Positions 16,674 to 24,460 of a DNA stretch of 64,000 bases are shown here, piece by piece. Both the position numbers and the translations under genes were made by a program. Location of the stretch: NCBI RefSeq assembly GCF_000497755.1, contig NZ_AYOD01000035.1, positions 124,001 to 188,000 on the forward strand. Direction: 5' to 3'. The DNA is from Aliihoeflea sp. 2WW. GTDB lineage: Bacteria > Pseudomonadota > Alphaproteobacteria > Rhizobiales > Rhizobiaceae. The first letter of the stretch is position 1. Every line of letters begins with the position of its first letter. The notes under the pieces were generated by a model. That model made no database searches, was not told where the DNA came from, and was given only the letters and a program-made list of their open reading frames with translations.

Positions 16674-17597
16674 TCACGCGCCGCCGTGCTTCCAAACCGG
16701 AATGCCGAGCTTCTTGGCCTTGTCGGCGAGGTTGTCATTTATGCCCGTGCCCGGGAAGTGCAGCACGCCCTTCGGCACGATATCGAGCATCTGGTCATTC
16801 CGCTTGAACGGTGCCGATCGTCCGTGCTTGGTCCAATCGGGTGCAAAGCCGATTTGCGGAACGTTGCGGTTCGATGCCCAGAGCGAGGCGATCCTCTCGG
16901 CACCCTTTGGCGACTTTCCATGGACCAGAACCATGCCGGCGTGCTTGGCGTGAACCTGATCGAGCTTTGCCCAGATAAGCTGGTGATCATTGAAGTCGAG
17001 GCCGCCGGTGACGATGATCTTGGGACCGGGCGGAAGTAGTACTTCCTGATCGGCGCGCTTCTTCGCCATGAGAAAGTCGCGGCTGTCGATCATCGCCGAA
17101 GTCAGATTGCGATGGTTGACCTTCGATCCGCTGCGCGGGAGCCAAGGCTTGCCGACGTGGCGTTCGTAGTGTTCGGCGGCCTGGTCGCGCATCAGCTCGA
17201 AGGCGTTCTGGCGCTCTATCAGCGTGATCCCCTCTGCGATCAGGCGCTCCAGTTCGACCGATTTCACCTCGCTGCCGTCCTGTTCGCGCTGCGCCCGCTT
17301 CTGGGACTGCTCATTGTCATCCAGTTCGCGGCCGATCCGGTCGGTGGCGCGGTGGAAGACGTTCACGGTCGACCAGAGGAGATCGTCGAGGTCAGGTTCG
17401 AGACGCGTGTCTGCCAGGGTGCCGATCAGAGCGTCGAAGATGTCGGCGACGGCGCCCGCGGCCTGATTGCCGTCCGGCAGAAGCCGCTGGTCGGGCTCGT
17501 CGGTGAAGGGGCGGTACCCGTGGAGTTGCAGTTCGTTGAGGACATGGTCGGTGGGTGACGATTCGTGATGCGGTTCGTAGTCGTCGTGCTCGCGCAT
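16674..17597 (-). CDS. DUF2493 domain protein (SLOG-related)
   Basis: A 307-residue protein from MREHDDYEPHHESS (17597). The N-terminal half is helical and charged (DDNEQSQKRAQREQDGSEVK). The C-terminal 130 residues are DUF2493: KIIVTGGLDFNDHQLIWAKL, then MVLVHGKSPKGAERIASLWA and FPGTGINDNLADKAKKLGIP. DUF2493 is related to the SLOG/DprA nucleotide-binding fold. Common in this ICE type, role unknown. The long hairpin at 17705-17766 lies upstream. Confidence 0.85.
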   Translation of the reverse strand: MREHDDYEPHHESSPTDHVLNELQLHGYRPFTDEPDQRLLPDGNQAAGAVADIFDALIGTLADTRLEPDLDDLLWSTVNVFHRATDRIGRELDDNEQSQKRAQREQDGSEVKSVELERLIAEGITLIERQNAFELMRDQAAEHYERHVGKPWLPRSGSKVNHRNLTSAMIDSRDFLMAKKRADQEVLLPPGPKIIVTGGLDFNDHQLIWAKLDQVHAKHAGMVLVHGKSPKGAERIASLWASNRNVPQIGFAPDWTKHGRSAPFKRNDQMLDIVPKGVLHFPGTGINDNLADKAKKLGIPVWKHGGA

Positions 17598-17704
17598 GGG
17601 ATGCTCCGTCGGTTGGACCGCGACCGTCGCGGCCTTCATGGCGACGAAGCCCGCAGGCCGGACGACCGGGCACCCGGAGCGAAAGCGTAGGGCTCGATGG
17701 CTAA

Positions 17705-17766
17705 GGCCGGCTATTTTGCCTCGCGATGGAAAGCGGCCTCTCGGCCGCGCCGGAAAATAGTCGGCC
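17705..17766. repeat. Long nested inverted repeat between the DUF2493 and Toprim genes
   Basis: Outer arms GGCCGGCTATTTT (17705-17717) and AAAATAGTCGGCC (17754-17766) match at 12 of 13 positions. Inside is a perfect hairpin GCGGCC-tctc-GGCCGC (17733-17748). It lies in a 297-bp gap, upstream of DUF2493 and downstream of the Toprim gene. It could be a terminator/attenuator or a single-strand structure used in replication or transfer. Confidence 0.5.
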
Positions 17767-17894
17767 GCCGCCATTGCCCGGTTGGCCGGCCTGTGGGCCG
17801 ATCGCCCTCTCGAAGGCCGAGGCGCGGGCCCCCTCCGATGGAATGATGCATCCGCCGAGCACGGCGGCGAACCTCACGCCCGTTCTCCTGCCGG

Positions 17895-18932
17895 CTATGC
17901 CGCCAACGCCATGAAGCGCGCGACGTCCTGCGGCGCGACCTGCAACCGGGCTTCCACGCTCAATGCGTCCAGGCCGAGGTTGCGCAGATCCTCGTTGAAG
18001 TCGCCCAGCTGCGGCGAGATGACAATCGCCTCGATCCCGGCCGCGTCGGCCCGTTCGATGAGGGTGTCGCGCGCAGCGTCACCGGCCGGATCGTTGTCGC
18101 GGACGATGTAGAGCCGCCGCAGTGTGTCGGGGAACAGGATTGCAGCGAGATGGGCCGCGGAGAGCGCCGCCAGCATAGGCATGTCGGGAAGGACCTGACG
18201 AAGCGACAGGACGGTCTCGATGCCTTCGCCCGCCGCTATCACATCGCTGCCTATGCCGAAGCGGACCGCGTTGCCGAGAAGATCGCCCATGGCTCGCCTC
18301 GGCGTGTCGATTGGCGCCTTATCGCGGCGGCGCGGATCGAGCCAGGTGCGATGCGCCCCGGTGATCTTGCCGTCGAGGTCGGTGACGGCCGCGATCATCG
18401 CCGGCCAGGTCTCGGTCGGCGAATGCTCTTCGGGGCGATAATAGCAGCGCGGGTGGAAATGCAGGCTTCCGGTTCCGCGCAAATCCGTAATGCCGCGTTC
18501 CCGTAAATACGTTTGTACGAGCGTGCCGTGGATCGGCTGCGACATGCGGACCAGTCGGCGGGCCGCTTCGGGGGAGCCATGCGGCGCTGGGTTCGGCCGT
18601 TCGTGCTGACGGGCCTCCGGCGCCGGCGGCGGCATCGAGAGAAAGGTCCGCGCCTCGTCGGCGACATCCTTGAAGTCGATGAGGCCGCAGCTTTCTCGGA
18701 TGACGTCGAGGAGATCGCCATGCTCGCCGGTGGCCGCGTCGGTCCATTTGCCGGCGGGACCTTTCGGCGTGTCCTTGAGCCGGACATACATCGAGCGGCC
18801 GGGTGTGTTGCGCGCATCGCCCACGAGCCAGTAGTTGCCCTCGCGGCGACCGCTGGAAAGATAATGCCGGCACACCGCCTCGGCCTGCCGGCCGAGACTG
18901 TGCGCGAGATCGGAAGCGTCTTGACGTGCCAT
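17895..18932 (-). CDS. Toprim domain protein (DUF7146/primase-like)
   Basis: A 345-residue protein with a primase-associated N-terminal region (GNYWLVGDARNTPGRSMYVR; GEHGDLLDVIR), a DUF7146-like middle (ERGITDLRGTGSLHFHPRCY; TGAHRTWLDP) and a Toprim domain: VIAAGEGIETVLSLRQVLPD, with the acidic motif YIVRDNDPAGDAARD. Such proteins are ICE/plasmid primase-like factors; the exact reaction is unproven. The start at 18932 overlaps the helicase stop (TGATG), so the two are coupled. Confidence 0.88.
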   Translation of the reverse strand: MARQDASDLAHSLGRQAEAVCRHYLSSGRREGNYWLVGDARNTPGRSMYVRLKDTPKGPAGKWTDAATGEHGDLLDVIRESCGLIDFKDVADEARTFLSMPPPAPEARQHERPNPAPHGSPEAARRLVRMSQPIHGTLVQTYLRERGITDLRGTGSLHFHPRCYYRPEEHSPTETWPAMIAAVTDLDGKITGAHRTWLDPRRRDKAPIDTPRRAMGDLLGNAVRFGIGSDVIAAGEGIETVLSLRQVLPDMPMLAALSAAHLAAILFPDTLRRLYIVRDNDPAGDAARDTLIERADAAGIEAIVISPQLGDFNEDLRNLGLDALSVEARLQVAPQDVARFMALAA

Positions 18933-21900
18933 CACGCGGCCTCCCGCTCGGAGATGCGCGCCACGGGATATGTATCGAGCACCTTGGCGAGGACGCCCGG
19001 TCCGGCGGCGTCGGCCGGCACGAAAAAGCGGAGCTTCCACGAGATGATCTCGCTGAACAGGCCGTAGGTGCGCAGCCGGTCCCGCATCGCCTCGGTGAAG
19101 CCGGTCAGCTCCAGGCGCTGGGCATTCATGACGCGGGCGCGCCGAAGCTGAAGGCCGTCAGCGAGATCGAGGATCGTCGTGCCGTCCATCAGAGCGGTGA
19201 AGGCCTGCTCAGGGGTCAGCGATGTTGCGCCCGTGGTGACGGCGTTTGCCGCCCAGGCGGGCGAGACGCGGCGGCCGATGATGCGCTCGCCGCCATCGGT
19301 CTGGAGCCGGTAGACCCGCGTCGACTCGTTTGGCAGCCGCTTCCAGATCGGCAACAACAGGCCGGCGACAATGTGGATCGTGCTGTCGGAAAACTCCGGC
19401 ACGTCATTCAACTCAGCCCACCACGCGGCGGCGAAGGCGGCGCGATCGGCTTCCTCCCACTGGCTCTCACCCATCATGCGCAGCGGCGCATAGTGCTGCT
19501 CCATCGGCCGGACCAGGCAGACGCGGCGCTCGATCTCGCCATCGTCGAGCATCATCGATGGTGCGGAAATCTGCACGGCGGCGCGGCCGGAGCGACCATT
19601 GACCAGGAGCCGTGCGCGCGGATCGGAGAGATGATCGAGCGCGTCGGCGAGGCTCGTCGGTCGATTGCGCTCCCGGCGGGTGATGGTGAGAAGCCGAGTT
19701 TCCGCGCCGGTGCCCGGGTGCGTATGGATCACCTCGCTGCCGGTGACGATGAAGCTCTCGGCCTGCAGCGTTTCGAGTCCGACGTCATAGACTCCACTGC
19801 GAACCGCCCCGTCGACTTTCGCCGTCAGGAGCTGCTCAAACGCCGTAAAAAGCACGCCCTGCAGGTCGATGGTCAGCGCGAGCAGACGGTTGAGGAAGGT
19901 CGTGATCGGCGGCAGCTCGTCCTTGATGCCGTTGTCATCCGTGAGCTTGAGACCGGTGGCGGACTCAAAGCGGTCGAGCGAGCAGTTCTCGACCTTGCCA
20001 CGCACGAGCAGCAGATAGAGCTGGCGCAGCGCACCGCGCGCATAGGGGCTTTCGAGATTGTCCTCTGGCCGGAAGAGACCCTGTCCGCCGGTCTGGCGCT
20101 GCCCACGCGTGATCGCGCCGAGTGTATCGAGCCTACGCGCGATCGTGGAGAGGAAGCGCTTCTCAGCCTTCACGTCAGTGGCGATCGGGCGGAAGAGCGG
20201 CGGTTGAGCTTGATTGGTCCTGTTGGTCCGACCGAGACCCTGGATCGCCGCATCGGCCTTCCAGCCCGGCTCCAGCAGATAGTGGATACGCAGGCGCTGG
20301 TTCTTCGCGCCAAGATCGGCGTGATAGCTGCGCCCCGTACCGCCCGCATCCGAGAAGACCAGGATGCGCTTCTGGTCGTCCATGAAGGCGGCGGCCTCGG
20401 CGAGATTGGCCGAGCCCGCCCGATTCTCGACGGCAAGGCGATCGCCCTTGCGCACAACGCGCCGTGAACGGCCGGTGACCTCGGCGACGACATCGGAGCC
20501 AAAGCGCTGGACGATCTGGTCGAGGGCGCCGGGAACGGGTTCTAGCGACGCGAGCCGTTCGATCAGCTCGTCACGGCGGGCGACGGCCTCCCTGCTCTCG
20601 ACGGGCTGACCGTCCCGGAAGACTGGCCGCGACGACAGATTGCCCTCGCTGTCGGAGAACGGCTCGTAGAGCTGCACCGGGAAGGAATGGGCGAGATAGT
20701 CGAGGACATATTCCCGCGGCGTGATGTCGACACGCACGTCGTTCCATTCCTCGGTCGGAATCTCGGCCAGTCGGCGCTCCATCAGTGCCTCGCCGGTCGA
20801 GACGATCTGAATGACGGCGCTGTGCCCGTCGGCCAGGTCCTGCTCGATCGAGCGGATCAGCGTCGGGGTCTTCATGCTGGTCAGCAGATGACCGAAGAAC
20901 CGCTGCTTGGCGCTTTCGAATGCAGAACGCGCGGCCGACTTCGCCTGACGGTTCAGGGTGCCGCTATCGCCGGTGATGTTGGCGGCCTGCATCGCGGCGT
21001 CGAGATGGTTATGGATGATGGCGAAGGCGCCGGCATACGCATCGTAGATGCGGGCTTGCTCGGGCGTAAGCTGGTGCTCGACCAGTTCGTATTCAACGCC
21101 GTCATAGGAGAGCGACCGGGCCGTGTAGAGGCCGAGCGCGCGCAGGTCGCGGGCAAGCACCTCCATGGCCGCGACACCGCCATTGTCGACGGCCTCCACG
21201 AACTCGGCGCGGTTGGCGAAGGGAAAATCGTCACCGCCCCACAGCCCGAGCCGCTGGGCGTAAGCGAGATTGTGGACTGTGGTCGCGCCGGTGGCAGAAA
21301 CGTAGACGACACGCGCGTCCGGCAGCGCGTGCTGCAGCCGCAGCCCGGCACGGCCCTGCTGTGAGGGCGCGACATCGCCCCGTTCTCCCTTGCCGCCGCC
21401 GGCGTTCTGCATTGCGTGCGACTCGTCGAAAATGATGACTCCATCGAAGTCGGAGCCCAACCATTCGACGATCTGTTTGACGCGCGAAAGCTTCTCGCCA
21501 CGGTCGTCGGACCGTAGCGTGGAATAGGTGGTGAAAAGGACGCCTTCGCTGAGACGGATCCGCGTGCCCTGAGGGAAACGGGATAGCGGCGTGACCAACA
21601 AGCGCTCCATACCGAGCGCCGACCAGTCGCGTTGAGCGTCTTCGAGCAGCTTGTCGGACTTCGAGATCCATACTGCCTTGCGGCGACCCTGCAGCCAGTT
21701 GTCGAGGATGATGCCGGCGGACTGACGGCCCTTGCCGGCGCCGGTGCCGTCGCCGAGCATGAAGCCCCGGCGGAAGCGGACGGCGCTTGGAGCGTCGTCC
21801 GGCGCGGCGGTGACGAGATCGCCGGTCTCGTCCACAATCCAGGCGCCTGCGAGGTGTTCGCTGTGAGCTTCGCCGGCATAGATCACTGTCTCGAGCTGGG

Positions 21901-23254
21901 CGTCGGACAGAACGCCCCCGGTGACGATCGCGGCTGGAAGCGTCGGGCGATAGCTCGGCTTCGGCGGCGCGACCGACGCCATGGCGGCCGACTGTACCAA
22001 TTTGGTGGGATGGGGCTGCGCCTCCGGGATGCGGACCGACTGGAGCGCATAGGCCTCATAGATCGAGTCCGACAGTCGGCCATCTTCAAGAGGCATCCGC
22101 TCCACGGTCTGATAGTCAAGCGGCAGGCCTTCGATCTCAGCCGTGGGCCGGCCGTCCGTGGATGCTGCGGCCTTGGCGAGATAGCCGCGAACGGTGCGCG
22201 GCGCCGTATCCGGGGAGATCTTTGGCAGCGCGACCGGAATGCGCGGGGGCAAGTCGCGTTCGATCCAAGCGAGAAGCGTCGCCACGTCGGGCGCGATGCC
22301 GAGAGATGCCGGGAAGCGTGCATCATCCTCGGCCGGCGCCTTGTCGATGACGGTCAGGCGGGTTTCGATGGTCGTGCCTTGCTTGGCATAGACAGAGCCC
22401 GCGATCGCCGCAGTGAACACGACGCGGCCGCGCTCCTGCAGCCGGGCGAAGTGGTCGCGCCAGGCCGGCAGCTCGGGCGAGAAATTCGCGCCGGTGATCG
22501 CGACCAACCGGCCGCCTGGCGCAAGCCGCGCCAGAGCGGAAGCGATATGGCGATAGGCGGCGTCGGCGACGCGTCCGGAGACATTCGCCATAACCGAGAA
22601 CGGCGGGTTCATGATGATGACGCTGGGAATGGCGGTGCGGTCGAGATGATCGTCGATCTGCGCGGCGTCGAAACGCGTGATCGCATTGGCCGGAAAGAGA
22701 GAGGCAAGAAGATCGGCGCGGGTCTCGGCCAGTTCATTGAGGATGAGATCGGACCCGGCAATCTCGGCAAGGATCGCGAGCAGGCCCGTGCCGGCTGAGG
22801 GCTCCAGCACCCGGTCGGCGGGCGTGAGCGCTGCGGCGGTCAAGGCCGCGAGACCGAGCGGCGTCGGCGTCGAGAACTGCTGACGCGCCTGGGCCTCCTC
22901 AGACCGGCGCGTGTGCGTCGGCAGCAGCCCGGCGATCTTGCCGAGCGCGGAGAGCCGTGCGGCCGGAGACGCGGCTTTGCGGAAAAGCGGCTTTCCGTAT
23001 TTGCGCATGAAGAGGACGGTTGCCGCTTCGCAGGCGTCATAGGCCGTTTTCCAGTCCCAGGCGCCGCTAGCGTCGGACGCGCCGAAGGCCTGTTCCATGG
23101 CCGAGCGCAGTATCGCGGCATCGATCGCGCGGCCCTGTTCGAGATGAGGAAGGAGATGGCCGGCGGCGGCGAGAATGGCGGCCGCCGGCGGCGCGTTCGG
23201 TGCGAGCGGAAGCAAGACCGCCGGAGCGGCACCAGAGACGGGAGCGTGGAGCAT
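18932..23254 (-). CDS. Adenine-type methyltransferase fused to strawberry-notch-like helicase
   Basis: A 1440-residue ICE protein. Residues about 120-300 form a SAM methyltransferase: VLEPSAGTGLLA at 149-160 and catalytic NPPF at 216-219, as in N6-adenine enzymes. Residues about 420-1000 form a SNF2/strawberry-notch NTPase: Walker A GDGTGAGKG at 501-509 and DESH at 610-613, followed by an SNO-type C-terminal helicase domain. Likely acts on the element's own DNA, for example anti-restriction methylation with translocation, but this is inference. Preceded by a structured leader shared with parB and ardC. Confidence 0.9.
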   Translation of the reverse strand: MLHAPVSGAAPAVLLPLAPNAPPAAAILAAAGHLLPHLEQGRAIDAAILRSAMEQAFGASDASGAWDWKTAYDACEAATVLFMRKYGKPLFRKAASPAARLSALGKIAGLLPTHTRRSEEAQARQQFSTPTPLGLAALTAAALTPADRVLEPSAGTGLLAILAEIAGSDLILNELAETRADLLASLFPANAITRFDAAQIDDHLDRTAIPSVIIMNPPFSVMANVSGRVADAAYRHIASALARLAPGGRLVAITGANFSPELPAWRDHFARLQERGRVVFTAAIAGSVYAKQGTTIETRLTVIDKAPAEDDARFPASLGIAPDVATLLAWIERDLPPRIPVALPKISPDTAPRTVRGYLAKAAASTDGRPTAEIEGLPLDYQTVERMPLEDGRLSDSIYEAYALQSVRIPEAQPHPTKLVQSAAMASVAPPKPSYRPTLPAAIVTGGVLSDAQLETVIYAGEAHSEHLAGAWIVDETGDLVTAAPDDAPSAVRFRRGFMLGDGTGAGKGRQSAGIILDNWLQGRRKAVWISKSDKLLEDAQRDWSALGMERLLVTPLSRFPQGTRIRLSEGVLFTTYSTLRSDDRGEKLSRVKQIVEWLGSDFDGVIIFDESHAMQNAGGGKGERGDVAPSQQGRAGLRLQHALPDARVVYVSATGATTVHNLAYAQRLGLWGGDDFPFANRAEFVEAVDNGGVAAMEVLARDLRALGLYTARSLSYDGVEYELVEHQLTPEQARIYDAYAGAFAIIHNHLDAAMQAANITGDSGTLNRQAKSAARSAFESAKQRFFGHLLTSMKTPTLIRSIEQDLADGHSAVIQIVSTGEALMERRLAEIPTEEWNDVRVDITPREYVLDYLAHSFPVQLYEPFSDSEGNLSSRPVFRDGQPVESREAVARRDELIERLASLEPVPGALDQIVQRFGSDVVAEVTGRSRRVVRKGDRLAVENRAGSANLAEAAAFMDDQKRILVFSDAGGTGRSYHADLGAKNQRLRIHYLLEPGWKADAAIQGLGRTNRTNQAQPPLFRPIATDVKAEKRFLSTIARRLDTLGAITRGQRQTGGQGLFRPEDNLESPYARGALRQLYLLLVRGKVENCSLDRFESATGLKLTDDNGIKDELPPITTFLNRLLALTIDLQGVLFTAFEQLLTAKVDGAVRSGVYDVGLETLQAESFIVTGSEVIHTHPGTGAETRLLTITRRERNRPTSLADALDHLSDPRARLLVNGRSGRAAVQISAPSMMLDDGEIERRVCLVRPMEQHYAPLRMMGESQWEEADRAAFAAAWWAELNDVPEFSDSTIHIVAGLLLPIWKRLPNESTRVYRLQTDGGERIIGRRVSPAWAANAVTTGATSLTPEQAFTALMDGTTILDLADGLQLRRARVMNAQRLELTGFTEAMRDRLRTYGLFSEIISWKLRFFVPADAAGPGVLAKVLDTYPVARISEREAA

Positions 23255-23353
23255 GGAGGATACCTCGAAAGAGCGGGAGACGGGCGAGCCGGGCCGGCGC
23301 TTTCTCTCGACCGGACGGGCTCAACCCCGTCCCGGCCGACCTCTCACTCTGAC
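23255..23353 (-). ncRNA. Structured 5' leader, diverged copy (radC RNA-like), of the methyltransferase-helicase gene
   Basis: Minus-strand leader running to the start codon. It shares with the parB and ardC leaders the 5' block GAGTGAGAGG, the GACGGG...CCCGTC pairing, a GTTGAG block and a CGAGAGA block. The internal hairpin is less regular than in the other two copies. The arrangement and gene contexts resemble the published radC RNA motif (leaders of anti-restriction, methyltransferase and other DNA genes in mobile elements). Confidence 0.5.
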
Positions 23354-23479
23354 GCGGGCAGCGGCCATCGCTCCGGCTTGCGGCAAGCTCGCCTTCGACA
23401 GTTGCGTCATGCCGGCGGGCGATGCGCCGCTCCCGGCTAAGGATCGCACTATCGTCGCGGATCTATTCGAGCGCCCGCC

Positions 23480-23704
23480 TCAGGTCGGGGCATCGGGCGG
23501 GCGGTAGAGCTCAAATGGGTTGCCATCGGCGAGATGGCCGAATGGTGTAAGAACATAGTCGCTGGCGTCACGTCCAACGGCGCAGATGACGTAGCGAACC
23601 TCGCCCGTCGCAATCTCGGTGCATTCCATCAACGCCAGGTCGCCGCTGGTCGCGGCGTGCAGCAGCGTCTCGAAATTGGCGCGGGCATGGTCGGGAATGC
23701 TCAT
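23480..23704 (-). CDS. DUF6117-like small protein
   Basis: A 74-residue protein from MSIPDHARANFETLLHAATS, with LMECTEIATGEVRYVICAVG and LTPFGHLADGNPFELY. It matches small conserved ICE proteins that I recall as DUF6117. Function unknown. Its ATG overlaps the preceding stop (ATGA, 23701-23704). It is downstream in the parB transcript direction and upstream of the methyltransferase leader. Confidence 0.65.
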   Translation of the reverse strand: MSIPDHARANFETLLHAATSGDLALMECTEIATGEVRYVICAVGRDASDYVLTPFGHLADGNPFELYRPPDAPT

Positions 23705-24114
23705 CGCGCGCCTCCCTCGGAAAGCCGGTCGGCGAGCCAGCGCCCGGTGCTGATCCATTCAAGCGTACGGCCGGTCGAGAGATCGAGCAGGTGGGCGCCG
23801 CCGGCGAAGCCGTCGATGACGGGAGCCGAGGCAACATTCGCCCACTGGAATCCCCAACGTCCAGTCAGGCCGAAGGCCTCGGCGCAGCGCGTCACGAAGG
23901 TGATCGCGAGTTGCTGGTCGGCGCTGCCAGGATCGCGCAGCCACAGGCGAGCCGATCCGTATTCGGGCGAAAGGGAGAGCAGGAACGGCTCGGCCGGCGG
24001 ATCCTCTCGGGCGTTCTCGGCCATCAGCGTTGCGTAGATCTCGAAAGCGCGCGCCGCGTTGGCGGCAGTGCCAACGTCGAGCAGGCAGGAAAAGCGGGTC
24101 AGAAAATCGGTCAT
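23701..24114 (-). CDS. Conserved hypothetical ICE protein
   Basis: A 137-residue acidic protein (MTDFLTRFSCLLDVGTAANA start; LSLSPEYGSARLWLRDPGSA; STGRTLEWISTGRWLADRLS). No domain recognised, but its position between parB and the DUF6117-like gene, with a 4-bp overlap to the latter, is typical of these ICEs. A longer reading of the frame to 24552 overlaps neighbouring genes and is rejected. Confidence 0.7.
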   Translation of the reverse strand: MTDFLTRFSCLLDVGTAANAARAFEIYATLMAENAREDPPAEPFLLSLSPEYGSARLWLRDPGSADQQLAITFVTRCAEAFGLTGRWGFQWANVASAPVIDGFAGGAHLLDLSTGRTLEWISTGRWLADRLSEGGAR

Positions 24115-24131
24115 GGCAGGCTCCAGAAACG

Positions 24132-24158
24132 AAAAGAGCCCGGCGCTAGGCCGGGCTC
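24132..24158 (-). terminator. Strong rho-independent terminator
   Basis: On the minus strand GAGCCCGGC (from 24158), a 5-base loop and GCCGGGCTC are followed by TTTTCGTTT: a 9-bp perfect stem with a T tract. It lies between the stop of the 72-residue gene (24183) and the start of the next gene (24114), so it ends or attenuates the parB transcript. Confidence 0.8.
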
Positions 24159-24182
24159 GGAAAGGATCGAAAGATTGTCCGG

Positions 24183-24401
24183 CTAGTAGCCGAACCGCCA
24201 GGACGGCCAGTCTTGACCGTCGTCGGCGGCCTGCACCGCCTCGCTGAGATAGGCGGGATCGCCCTCGACGATGGCGGGATCGCGGACTGGCGTCTCGTCG
24301 ATGACCGTGACGCAGGCGACGAGCCCGTCCTCGACCTCGACCTGCACGGGAACGAGATATTGGAAGACGACGCGCCGGGGCGGCGGGCTGGATTGCGACA
24401 T
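24183..24401 (-). CDS. Hypothetical protein, 72 residues
   Basis: From MSQSSPPPRRVVFQYLVPVQ. A short protein with a likely beta-rich core (VVFQYLVPVQVEVEDGLVAC) and an acidic second half ending DWPSWRFGY. No known domain. It follows parB by 59 bp in the same direction and is followed by a strong terminator, so it is probably the last gene of the ardC-DUF5983-parB unit. Confidence 0.6.
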   Translation of the reverse strand: MSQSSPPPRRVVFQYLVPVQVEVEDGLVACVTVIDETPVRDPAIVEGDPAYLSEAVQAADDGQDWPSWRFGY

Positions 24402-24460
24402 GACGTAGCTCCTCGATTGGGGGAATCGGCGGAGCGGCCGAAGCCGCCCCGCCTGCACGA

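Noticed and set aside
18803-20467. Rightward open frame of 554 codons
   Set aside because: Antisense to the Toprim and helicase genes; no domain or start signal.
21632-22798. Rightward open frame over the methyltransferase-helicase
   Set aside because: Antisense shadow; no recognisable domain.
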